Positions 10,877 to 19,588 of a stretch of DNA of 64,000 nucleotides are shown here, piece by piece. Made by a program: the position numbers and the translations under genes. The notes under the pieces were generated by a model. It was not told where the DNA came from. It saw only the letters and a program-made list of their open reading frames with translations, and did no database searches. The DNA lies in the NCBI GenBank assembly GCA_014529385.2, contig CM043971.1, forward strand, positions 32,879,209 through 32,943,208. Direction: 5' to 3'. Numbering within the stretch: the first letter of the stretch is position 1; the number at the start of each line of letters is the position of its first letter. This stretch comes from Adiantum capillus-veneris (lineage: Eukaryota; Streptophyta; Polypodiopsida; Polypodiales; Pteridaceae).

Positions 10877-11456
10877 TCTTGTGTCCAATTGACACCCTCA
10901 TTTTTTTAAGACGGTATCTACAGTTGAAAATCGGCGTCGCTTTTCGAAGAAGATCACAACCGTTGATTCAAAATGTGAACTTGATGTAAACTAGATGTAA
11001 ACTGAGGAACAAATGTGAACTTGGGGGGGACCTTGTGTCTAATTGACACCCTCATTTTTTAAGAGGGGATCTATGGTCGAAAATCGATGTCGCTTTTCGA
11101 CGAAGATCACAATTGTTGATTCGGAATGTGAACTTGATGTAAACTAGATGCAAACTCGAACAAATGTGAACTCGTTGTGAAATCGCATGTGAACTAGATG
11201 TAAACTCTTGTTGTAAACTTAATGTGAACTAAGTTCGCGGCTCGCTGGGACTACGCAATATAATGCTATCATTCACCATGCCTATCAAAATGCGCACAAT
11301 AGAGTAGTGGTAGAGGAGTGGCTGGGAGGGGGAGGTTGTGAGGTCAAATCCCATCAAACCCTTCTTTTTTCCTCCAAATGATTCGAATTGCCCACAAGGA
11401 ATAATCATCTAGGACCGTATATTCCCTCTAAAAAAGTGAGGGTGTCAAATAGAGAT
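10877..11456. mobile_element. TIR element M1 (non-autonomous, about 580 bp)
   Basis: The left end carries TTGACACCCTCATTTTTTTA and the reverse complement of the right end carries TTGACACCCTCACTTTTTTA, forming terminal inverted repeats of roughly 45 bp. The left-end sequence (TIR plus subterminal GAAAATCG, GATCACAA and GTGAACT repeats) is duplicated in tandem, starting at about 10877 and again near 11033. The interior holds tRNA-like A and B boxes. Both outer flanks on the plus strand are G-runs (10870-10876 and 11457-11483), consistent with insertion into, or duplication of, a poly-G target. There is no transposase, so it is MITE-like. The superfamily is uncertain. Confidence 0.65.
11300..11352 (+). 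promoter_or_regulatory. tRNA-like pol III boxes inside M1
   Basis: TAGAGTAGTGG at 11300-11310 fits an A box. GAGGTCAAATCCC at 11340-11352 fits a B box with two or three mismatches. The 53-nt span equals that of the SINE at 7.6 kb. A CTTCTTTTTT run follows at about 11360-11372 and could act as a pol III terminator. No full cloverleaf is evident, so this is not called a tRNA gene. Confidence 0.5.
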
Positions 11457-11483
11457 GGGGGGGGGGGGGGGGGGGGGGGGGGG
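11457..11483 (+). repeat. Poly-G tract, 27 bases
   Basis: Uninterrupted run of 27 G directly outside the right end of M1. Similar runs occur at 26357 and 40371, with the complementary poly-C at 12666. Confidence 0.95.
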
Positions 11484-11484
11484 C

Positions 11485-12222
11485 ATGGTGGACCCGAAAA
11501 TTGTTTGCTTTTTCTCCATCCAATAAAACTAGTCTTGTTTGGTAGGCATTGCTATATCACATCTATAGAATATAGCAAGTCATATGCAAAATGACACCAA
11601 GCATCTAGCAGTAAAGGAGTAAAGGAAAGAAGACCGCCATTAAGATATTATGTTTGTGAGAGCACACAAAGCTAAGTGCATTGGCTAGTAACCGTATGCA
11701 AGGAGTTGCGTGTGTAATTAACATGTGTAGATGTTGGTCGAGTATATAGCTCTGAAAACAACATCCAAGTAAAATGAACCAAAGGATGAACTGCAACAAA
11801 AAATGAAGTGCTTTACTGACCTATAATGTTGTATTCGTCTTGCAATGAAAAGTTACAGACAGAAACCACAAAGTATATAGTGCACGCCATGCAGAGGTGC
11901 CATACAAAAGTATGGTGGAGAGATGGCACTGTGGTCTCTCCAAAATTTATAAGAAACAGAAGCCGTGCCCTGTCCCGTAGCCTTTACATGTTGCGCCAAG
12001 CAAACGCATAGGCATGAAAAATTGGATATAGATAACGAACCTTGCAATGTTGTTGAGCTACGTTAGCGCTTGTGCAATCAAAATTTCCAATCTTGTGAAT
12101 ATATTTCCTCTCTGCTATACACAAAACATACATTACAGCAGATGCAAAAGATGCAGGATATTGATTCAGCTTAAAGAGAAGTAGATATAGCTTTATGTTC
12201 TATGTCCTCTAATCAGTATTAG
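11485..12222. other. Intergenic DNA, no feature seen
   Basis: Short frames only. No domain, no terminal repeats and no strong tandem repeat recognised. Confidence 0.45.

Positions 12223-12275
<53 letters not shown>
12223..12275 (+). repeat. (CT)n microsatellite
   Basis: About 26 uninterrupted CT units. Confidence 0.97.
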
Positions 12276-12277
<2 letters not shown>

Positions 12278-12404
12278 TGCATGTTTTTTTCTTATGTTGT
12301 TGTTGACCAACCTGTGTTGTATATCTCCCTTTCTAACTACACATCAAAGTCCCTTTTTTTAGCTACTTTGCCATCCATTATATTTTTATTGCGGTTCATT
12401 GTTT

Positions 12405-12570
12405 CACTACAAGAGGTTCTTCATATTAGCGATGCTAGCAGTACGACGCTCAAATGTTAAAATCCACGGCGTTACTATGCACATCGCTATAAGCGTCGCT
12501 ATACAACAAATAGTACAACGATGCTCATAGCGACGTTGCTTATATCGACGAGCATAGCGATGCCGATAGG
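12405..12570 (+). mobile_element. CACTA-type transposon terminus with subterminal repeats
   Basis: The stretch begins with CACTACAAGA, the canonical outer end of plant CACTA (En/Spm) transposons. It is followed by dense short motifs in both orientations around the core AGCGACG/CGTCGCT (for example TAGCGATG, AGCGTCGCTATA, TAGCGACGTTG), which is how the subterminal transposase-binding region looks. I did not find the matching TCTTGTAGTG end or a transposase downstream. The internal part is probably deleted or replaced by the microsatellites that follow. Confidence 0.62.
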
Positions 12571-12586
12571 GGTAAAAAATAAACCA

Positions 12587-12631
12587 AGAGTGCCAAAACC
12601 TTAGATCCCAGATCTGAGTTTCGGCACTCTA
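12587..12631. repeat. Short hairpin
   Basis: Arms AGAGTGCCAAAAC and GTTTCGGCACTCT pair with one mismatch around a loop of about 18 bases. It lies just inside the CACTA-like terminus and may belong to that element. Confidence 0.5.
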
Positions 12632-12665
12632 GCGAAACAAGTAAATCCGCAGCTCTCCCCTCTCT

Positions 12666-12675
12666 CCCCCCCCCC

Positions 12676-12736
<61 letters not shown>
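12666..12736 (+). repeat. Poly-C (27) joined to (AC)n
   Basis: A run of 27 C at 12666-12692 continues into 22 CA/AC units to 12736. It is the complement of the poly-G type seen elsewhere in the window. Confidence 0.95.
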
Positions 12737-12740
<4 letters not shown>

Positions 12741-12819
12741 AGAGGAAGGAGAGCCAGGTATGCTCTTTCCCTCTCCTCCTTCTCACATTCCCTTTCCCTC
12801 TTTCTCTCTCTCCCTCTCA

Positions 12820-12820
12820 A

Positions 12821-12868
<48 letters not shown>

Positions 12869-12878
12869 ACGTTGTGTC

Positions 12879-12917
<39 letters not shown>
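12820..12917 (+). repeat. (CT)n-(AC)n-(GA)n compound microsatellite
   Basis: CT units at 12820-12844, AC units to about 12870, an 11-base gap, then GA units at 12881-12917. The outer CT and GA arms are complementary and could form a stem. Confidence 0.95.
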
Positions 12918-12920
<3 letters not shown>

Positions 12921-13071
12921 TACACACATGCATAAACAAAGAATGCATACACACACTACATTGAAAAATAAAGAAAGATTTTATTTATGTCTTCAAAAGG
13001 CCAAAGAAAATTGGCCTATGAGACAGATCCATGTACAAAAATGTGAATATCCTTTGGATATCTGGTATGTG

Positions 13072-13197
13072 CAAAATGATCGGGTAATAATGGCATCTGG
13101 TGTACAAAGTGTAGTGTGGTAAGTGACCGGGTAATAACAAAGCATCCGGTGTGCAGATGTGGGGGTGACCAGGTAATAACAAAACATCCGGTGTACA
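13072..13197. repeat. Three tandem units of about 45-50 bp
   Basis: Units begin with a GGGTAATAA core (a CAGGTAATAA variant in the third) and contain GCATCTGGTGTAC or ATCCGGTGTGC. They lie within the 3' part of LINE L2 and probably arose by slippage in the element. Confidence 0.75.
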
Positions 13198-13229
13198 TAA
13201 AGAGGCATGTATGTGTGTAGTGAGAGTGA

Positions 13230-13629
13230 GGGGAGGAGTGAGGGGGGTGGTGTGGTACATCAGCTCCATCCAGTAGTGATGGCAGGGTGTAGTATCTGGT
13301 ACATCTGTGAGCCTGATGTGAGGACTCTGGCTATGCCCGCCATGTGAGGAGAGGAGTGAGGGGGGTGGTGTGGTACATCAGCTCCATCCATTAGTGATGG
13401 CAGGGTGTAGTATCTGGTACATCTGTGAGCCTGATGTGAGGACTCTGGCTATGCCCGCCATGTCTAGTGTCTGCTCGGCCCTCCTCTGAATATATACTGT
13501 ATGTCGATCCCTGATGGCAGGGTGTAGTATCTGGTACATCTGTGAGCCTGATGTGAGGACTCTGGCTATGCCCGCCATGTCTAGTGTCTGCTCGGCCCTC
13601 CTCTGAATATATACTGTATGTCGATCCCT
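13230..13629. repeat. Interleaved tandem duplications (about 118 and 117 bp)
   Basis: A 66-bp core containing GGCAGGGTGTAGTATCTGG and ending in CCCGCCATGT occurs at about 13281, 13399 and 13516. It is preceded by a shared block P in the first two copies and followed by a shared block Q in the last two, giving P-core, P-core-Q, core-Q. Copies look nearly identical, so the duplications are recent relative to the LINE. Confidence 0.85.
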
Positions 13630-14120
13630 GATGGCCTGGACCTCTCCTCTGTGTCTCTGAGAGGCCCTGGAGCGATATCCTTGTAGTTGTGGTCTCCGCC
13701 TAGCTCTGGCCCCCTCAACTCATATCAAAGTCATCCCCTGATGTGTGGATGGTTGTGGTTGCATGTGTACTCTAGCCTGGAAGTAGTCTGTAAGGTGTGT
13801 CTGCCTGTCTAATCCTCCACCTTCCCCCGTCTGGAGGGCTCTCTCTCTATGCTGGTGCATCTCCACCAAGAGTCTCCCAAGTAGTCTCTAATCTAATGAT
13901 TTCATCACTGTCTGTAATGAGACCTCTGACCTGTCAAATAGAGTGGGGTACCGTGATCTGATCTCCTCATAGTGAGGGCATCTGCATAAGAAGTGGCTCT
14001 CACACTCTACCTCTTGCTTGCATAATCTGCATATCCTAGCCTCGCGTGGGACCCGTGCTGCTCTGCCGCTCTCAATCTCAAGCTGGTGGGATGATACTCT
14101 GAGCTATCCGATGGCTACCC

Positions 14121-14813
14121 TCATGCCATGTGGTAGATATACATCCATGTAGTGGGGCCTCTGTATGAACCTGTGAGCATAAGGAAATGATCTCTGTAAT
14201 ATGCCATCTTCGTGGCCAATGGCCGCGAAGGTGTGATCCAAGTCTTCTCTACATGCCTCTGTATGAGCTCATATCTGATAACTGTGTTCCTCTCAGTGTG
14301 TGAGAGGGCATGGCGTGGTGCATTTGGATCATATTGTAGGGAGGTAATCTGTCCATAGAGTACCCGTATGTCTGAAGCCATCTAGTCACACTCGCGTACC
14401 ATGATCTCTCATCCCCAGAGTCTGCTAGCTGCGAGAGGCCTCAAGAGCAAGGCGAGGTAGTCTATCTGCCCTCATGTCTCGCAGCTTGTGGAGGTATCCC
14501 ACTCTCTGAAATAGCACCTCCACTACCATGGGTGGGGCATCGAACTCTGCTCTCACAATATCATGTGGGAATGATGGCTTGCTCCGGATCATCCGGGCAA
14601 GCAGAAATATCTGTGGCCTCTCGAGTCTTCTTCAAGCCTGCTCTGATAATCCTGGGGTCCACACTGGGGCAGCATATAGAAGAGCTGGTGTCACCAAAGT
14701 GTCAAATAGCCAGCTCTTCGTGTGGGGCTCCTGGAAATGTGTCTGATGGCATCCCCTCTCAAGCATGGCTAGAGATGCATACACTCGTGTGGTACGATCT
14801 CGGGCTGCCTGTG

Positions 14814-14816
<3 letters not shown>
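14121..14816 (-). pseudogene. LINE ORF2 C-terminal remnant of L2
   Basis: The frame near 14632-14816 contains LFDTLVTPALLYAAPVW, matching LFDALVTPVLLYGVEVW in L1, the segment that follows the RT palm in plant LINE proteins. A stop replaces the expected tryptophan just downstream, after which the frame continues through ARMIRSKPSF and DIVRAEF. The 14121-14381 fragment is farther downstream. RT catalytic motifs are missing because the element is 5'-truncated. Confidence 0.68.

Positions 14817-14874
<58 letters not shown>
14817..14874 (+). repeat. (GA)n microsatellite
   Basis: About 29 GA units at the 5' truncation point of LINE L2. GA-rich imperfect sequence continues to about 14940. Confidence 0.97.
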
Positions 14875-14877
<3 letters not shown>

Positions 14878-14939
14878 CAAAAAGAGAGAGGTAAGGGGAG
14901 AGAAAAAAAAGAGAGAGAGATAGATTAAAAAAAGTAGAG

Positions 14940-15290
14940 AAAATATGAAATGAAATATTATATTAAGATTTAGGGTTATGTTAGATTAAAAATTACATTT
15001 AAGATTATGTTAGATTAAGATATAAGATTAGGTTAGATTACATTTAACTTATATTTAAAATTTATGCCAAATTTAAAATTAGGTTAGACTTAAGATTAGG
15101 TTAAGATTTAAATTAGACTTAAGATTAGGTTAGATTACATTTAGGTTTAGGTTAGATTTAAGTTTATGTTGAGTTTAAGATTAGATTAGATTTAGATTTA
15201 TGTTAGATTTAAGATTAGGGTAAGATTTAAGATTAGCTAGGTTAAATTTAAAATTAGATTAGATTTACATTTGAGTTAGATTTTAGAGCA
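14940..15290 (+). repeat. Degenerate TTAGATTTAAGATTAGG-type repeat array
   Basis: About 350 bp built from variants of TTAGATT, TTTAAGATTAGG and GTTAGATTA with no fixed period. It resembles decayed telomere-like or minisatellite DNA. Perfect TTTAGGG runs are absent, so it is not a working telomere tract. Confidence 0.7.
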
Positions 15291-15328
15291 TGTCAATGAA
15301 GGGGGAGTTCCAGCTAAGCTCAAGGCTT

Positions 15329-15590
15329 TGCCCAAAGAGCAAACACTAGATACACAACAATATGTATATTCCCATCAGAAGCTGACACCTATTAACTCAC
15401 CCACTAACCATGTTCAATTATCTCAAAATCACCATATGTTCAATTATCTCAATTATCTAGTGTTTGCCCAAAGAGCAAACACTAGATACACAACAATATG
15501 TATATTCCCATCAGAAGCTGACACCTATTAACTCACCCACTAACCATGTTCAATTATCTCAAAATCACCATATGTTCAATTAGGTTAGAT
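15329..15590 (+). repeat. 136-bp direct tandem duplication
   Basis: The block starting TGCCCAAAGAGCAAACACTAG recurs at 15329 and 15465 with almost no change. At the second junction CTAGTGTTTG and CAAACACTAG form a 10-bp palindromic arm pair around CCCAAAGAG. Confidence 0.88.
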
Positions 15591-15599
15591 TTAAGATTA

Positions 15600-16020
15600 G
15601 ATTTTAGATTTCATTTTTATATTAAAGTGTACCTTCGGGATTACGATAAAAAATTAGAGTTAGGCCAACTGTGATCCCTCTCTACGACTGTGACCTTAAT
15701 TTGGAAAGATTTCAACGGCATGATACTCAGATTGGAGGCTAACATGTAATGGGCACAGTAATCCCTCAAACAAGGATCTGCTGTGAAGAGATGTTAAAAT
15801 GCTGTGAATTGCTACAGCTAAAGAAGAGGCAAAGGGGTTTTGTCCACTACATGCATTATCATGTAGATGTGGGTGTGTAGATTTCTCGTACCCACAAATA
15901 TAGGCATTGACCAATAAAGATGAGATTATAATCCAGTGGTTCTGATCTCCGTGCACCTCTAGACCAAGGTGTGCGGGCATCGGACATGACTAGAGAATGT
16001 GAGGTATTTTACAGTGTGAT
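15600..16020. other. Spacer, no gene recognised
   Basis: A 94-codon minus-strand frame at 15696-15980 shows no domain I recognise. No terminal repeats seen. Confidence 0.4.

Positions 16021-16023
<3 letters not shown>

Positions 16024-16115
<92 letters not shown>
16024..16115 (+). repeat. (GA)n followed by (GATA)n at a LINE 3' end
   Basis: GA units at 16024-16078 and GATA units at about 16079-16115. On the minus strand the GATA tract reads as a (TATC)n tail directly after the LINE L1 sequence AATAAAATCT, so it is best explained as the element's own 3' tail with a GA tract at its outer side. Confidence 0.9.
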
Positions 16116-17735
16116 TTTATTATCGTCCTCGAAGGTCAAATATGACCTATGGGACCAAAGTTACATGTGATGTAGTATGTGTATGGCTGATGAGTGACTC
16201 TCGATGCTCCAAAATTGTAGTGATGAGAGTCGCAATGGAGAGCCCACACTTTGGCTGGGAGAGGAAAGTGTGTAGGTCTAAGTTATGGCTGAAAATGTGA
16301 GAGAAGCAAGTTCCGATGTGACCAAAAGCTGAGCACTCTAGTAGTGTGTGGTACTCAGACTCTCGAACTTGCAGTGAGCATAATGTGCACAGTCGATTTG
16401 ACTCTTCTCCATTGCCCCAACGCCCTATCTCGCATCGAAGGAAATGGGAGCTAAGCCGAATCGCCGCGATAGTGCATATCGCGGACAAGGGAATAGGCTC
16501 AAGCATGTAAGTGTGAGTACGGTTTCCTCTCTCAGCAAAGAACATGGTTTTGTAGTTGGGGGCAATATGGGTGGTGTAATGTATGAAGCGTGACCCACCG
16601 GATTTCTCCCAAGACGTAATACATTGGCGTTGTAGAAAAGCTTCATTCACTTGAGAGTCAATTGAAGCATCATGTAGCAAGTGTAATGCATCCCATCTCC
16701 CAAACCACTTCTTTATGTCTTGCATCCATCCCGTGCTCAAGATCTTGCTTTTATGCGTCTTTTGAACTTTTTTGCTTGCTTCCCATGCAATTGTAGGAAG
16801 TCGATGTGAGGGGTTTTGACGCATCTTTATCATGTACTCCACAATCCTTTCCATGCCCATAACCTCAATTGGAAGAGATCCCGACTCAAGAAGTAGGAGC
16901 ATATATGGTGTTTGTGTCTTAACTTGGAGAAAGTTTGTAAGAAAACACTTTTGGACATTCTCAAACTCTTTCCAAGTAGACTTTGAGATGCTCCCGCCCC
17001 ACACTTCAACTCCATAAAGAAGAACCGGTGTCACCAATGCATCAAAAAGATACTTCTTGAGAACCCAACACTTGATGTTTTCCGCAGTACACATGTTCTC
17101 AAATGCATAATATGCTCTCTTTCCCGCTTCCAAACGACGCATAGCACATTCATGCCACTTGTGATTGGATGGAACCTCAAGGCCAAGGTACTTAAAGCTC
17201 TCAACAACTTCAAGTGTCTCATTGTTGTACACAATGCATGGCTTCTCCTTATGGTTGGTTTTCACAAGCATAACCTTGGTTTTGGATTCATTTACAATCA
17301 GCCCAGTATGCAAGAAAAAGTTCTCAAGGACAACCATAAGCTTTTGTGCATCTTCTAAAGTGTGTGCGAGAAGCACTACATCATCCGCATACAACAAAAG
17401 CATGATTACCGCATTGCAAATAGTGACCTCTTCAATGCCTTCTTCTTGCATAAAGTCAAGTACCATTTGTTCCAATTGATCGATGCATAGACCAAAGAGA
17501 GTTGGTGACAATGGGCATCCTTGTTTAACCCCAATAGTGCTTACAAAAATTTTTGAAATTTCTCTTCCCATGCGCAATTGACAAATCACCTTCTCATAGA
17601 TTCGAGAAACCGCAAGCATAAACCCACTTGGCACTTGGAGTTCTTCCATCCTTCTCCACAAATTGTTACGTGGAATCATATCAAAGGCTTTCTTAAAGTC
17701 CACAAAACAACAATATATATATCTCAAAATTTCTC
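16116..17735 (-). mobile_element. LINE L1, 5'-truncated insertion
   Basis: The element runs on the minus strand from about 17730 (inside RT) to its 3' end at about 16116. The stop codon (16147-16149) overlaps the edge of a perfect hairpin GGTCAAATATGACC (16134-16147), followed within about 20 bases by AATAAAATCT and the (TATC)n tail. The 3' UTR is therefore only about 35 bases. The sharp 5' truncation within RT is the usual product of incomplete target-primed reverse transcription. Confidence 0.8.
16147..17727 (-). CDS. LINE reverse transcriptase, C-terminal 526 residues, open frame
   Basis: This is the longest uninterrupted frame in the window. It holds RT motif A (FVDFKKAFD, residues 8-16), motif B (GVKQGCPLSPTLFGL, about 67-81), motif C with the catalytic aspartates (LLYADDVVLLA, about 110-120), then thumb and connection, and a C-terminal zinc-binding block with C-x2-C and a later H-x4-C (about residues 447-465). 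The protein would copy LINE RNA at a nicked target site. The endonuclease and RT N-terminus are missing because of 5' truncation, so the first Met is internal and this is not an autonomous gene. The intact 526 codons suggest a fairly young insertion. Confidence 0.87.
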   Translation of the reverse strand: MRYIYCCFVDFKKAFDMIPRNNLWRRMEELQVPSGFMLAVSRIYEKVICQLRMGREISKIFVSTIGVKQGCPLSPTLFGLCIDQLEQMVLDFMQEEGIEEVTICNAVIMLLLYADDVVLLAHTLEDAQKLMVVLENFFLHTGLIVNESKTKVMLVKTNHKEKPCIVYNNETLEVVESFKYLGLEVPSNHKWHECAMRRLEAGKRAYYAFENMCTAENIKCWVLKKYLFDALVTPVLLYGVEVWGGSISKSTWKEFENVQKCFLTNFLQVKTQTPYMLLLLESGSLPIEVMGMERIVEYMIKMRQNPSHRLPTIAWEASKKVQKTHKSKILSTGWMQDIKKWFGRWDALHLLHDASIDSQVNEAFLQRQCITSWEKSGGSRFIHYTTHIAPNYKTMFFAERGNRTHTYMLEPIPLSAICTIAAIRLSSHFLRCEIGRWGNGEESNRLCTLCSLQVRESEYHTLLECSAFGHIGTCFSHIFSHNLDLHTFLSQPKCGLSIATLITTILEHRESLISHTHTTSHVTLVP

Positions 17736-19156
17736 AAAATTTGGGGCTTTTCTGAGTCGAAAGCAAAGAACAGAGCGAAGATGAACAAATCGAAAAAAAT
17801 TGTTTAGAGGTACATTCTGTTCTCCATGGTTGAAATAGTTGTGCTCTGCTTAAAAAAAACTCATCAACACAGGCCGCGCCAGCGCCCTCCTTTTGTGGTG
17901 TTTTTTGGAAAAAAAATTCCAAGTCGATTTCAGCCTGCATTATGTCAATTTCAGCCTGTGCTTCTACTGTGATGCGATATTGTCAATTCCAGCCTGCGCT
18001 TTTGTCAATTTTAGCATGAATACTGCGCTTCTACTGTGATGCTTTGGGAATGGGTTGATTCACTATGCAGAAATCTTTTCTGTGAGGTTAATTGTTGAAG
18101 ATTTGTTAGTGCTTTCTCATCTTTAAGATGGTCGGGGAGTCAAGGCATGCCAATCTTACAGATGTCGATTCTGCTCTTTCTCCCCGTAGTTGGCCAGCAG
18201 AGGAACATTGAGAGGAACAGATGTCTTTTGGAGTCTGCACACCCAATGAGAAAATGCAAAGGATGTGGTTAAACATAACATGGGGTTAAACAGTTGCCTT
18301 TGAAGCAAGCAGATCATCTCACTACAAAGTGGATATGAAGGTGAGGTCTGAGGTTTGAAAGGGAAAAGAAGATCTGAGGTGAGGTCTGAGGTTTGGATGG
18401 ATGGAATCTCTTCTTTATAGAGCAAAACAAAGAGGTGGGATCATGGATGATGTGTCTTCATTTAAGTTGCACGTCTTGAAGAAGACATGAATGCTGTATT
18501 GTTTGCAGAAGGCATGAATGCTGTATTGTTTGCGTTGCAGATCTTTGCTTGCATACATTGCCTAGTGTGGATTGCCAACAGTTACCAGCATGTATGTTTG
18601 CGTTGGAGTTTTTGCTTTGCATACATTGCCTAGTGTGTATGTTGCCAATAGTACCCAACATGTGTGTGTTGCCAACAGTTACCATCATGTGTATGTTGCC
18701 AACAGTTATCATCATGGTCTTGTATCGTTCCATTCCAATATTTGCAATGATCTACAAGTAAGTTATACTTATGGAGGAGCTGAATATGGTCTTCTCTAGG
18801 TACTGTCATCGTAAAGGGTAGCTAGAACTATGGCTTCTTTCGCTACTTGCTCCTTCTAGAGTAATATAATAGGCACTAAGCATCAATTTTTTTTGTTAAC
18901 CTTGCCGAACACTAAAAACCTCTTCCTCAAGTCCGGCATTAAGGAAAGGCATTGTTGCCATCCATTGTCCACATTTTCCAATTTTGGATGGAAGCTAAGG
19001 ACCTAAGGAACTCATCTTGGCAATAAGAGCATAAGCCCCATCACATACAAGACCATGTGTATACCATCATGTGTATGGTTTTGTGAATTGACGACTGATG
19101 CCAGAATGTGTGTTGAAGGCCTGCAAAATGTGTGTGTGTGTTTACAAACAAAATGC
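17736..19156. other. Unassigned sequence with short repeated motifs
   Basis: No gene recognised. At 17880-17914 a GC-rich block followed by CCTTTTGTGGTGTTTTTTGG is a diverged relative of the right half of the hairpin at 19157. At 18545-18725 a GTTGCCAACAGTTACC-type motif recurs about four times at irregular spacing, and a CATGAATGCTGTATTGTTTG block occurs twice near 18490-18530. Confidence 0.4.
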
Positions 19157-19214
19157 AAAAAAACACCCCAAAAGCAGAGCGCACCGGCGCGGCCTGCTTT
19201 TGGGGTGTTTTTTT
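19157..19214. repeat. Perfect 21-bp inverted repeat with GC-rich loop
   Basis: The left arm 19157-19177 (A7, CACCCC, AAAAGCAG) and the right arm 19194-19214 (its exact complement, ending in T7) enclose the 16-base loop AGCGCACCGGCGCGGC. There is no mismatch in 21 pairs. Confidence 0.88.
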
Positions 19215-19588
19215 TCAAATTGTCTTGATTCTCTGTGTATGTGAATCATTCTTTGTGTCTGAGGGATGATGGCAACCTGATCTTTGGATACTCAAACATG
19301 GCACAGAATTGTGGCCCGACAATATCTACAGGGGATGTTGATTGGTGCCTACGCCAAATTTTGTGACTGATGATGCTACTGAGGAAGGGGGACCTCCCCT
19401 TCCCCAATTTTTTGCCTCTCCTCGGTGTCGACCTGCTGCCGACTTGTTGTGCAGAGCTTTCGGTTCAGCTGCTTCAATGGCTCCTCTGCTCGACTTTGCC
19501 CGCTCACGAGCCCTTTGGCTTTTCCAATGCTATGCACAGTTCTCTCTTTCGAATCCTGCTGCTGCTGCCCAGTTTAAGCTTGAGCCCT

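Larger units (their letters stand above)
12976..14816 (-). mobile_element. LINE fragment L2, 5'-truncated and rearranged
   Basis: The minus strand ends at about 12976 with a stop codon, a GGCCAA...TTGGCC hairpin (12999-13016) and ATAAATAAAATCT, the same arrangement as LINE L1 at 16.1 kb. The coding part (13.6-14.8 kb) is decayed but homologous to the C-terminal region of L1. The 5' end abuts a (GA)n tract at 14817. The part near the 3' end contains expanded tandem repeats (13072-13197 and 13230-13629). Confidence 0.72.

Noticed and set aside
12540-13122. Frames with Cys-Val and Gly runs
   Set aside because: Produced by poly-C and (AC)n/(GT)n repeats, not coding sequence.
17880-19214. A single foldback element spanning the two GC-rich T-tract blocks
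   Set aside because: The blocks are in the same orientation and only one has both hairpin arms, so they do not form the ends of one inverted-repeat element.
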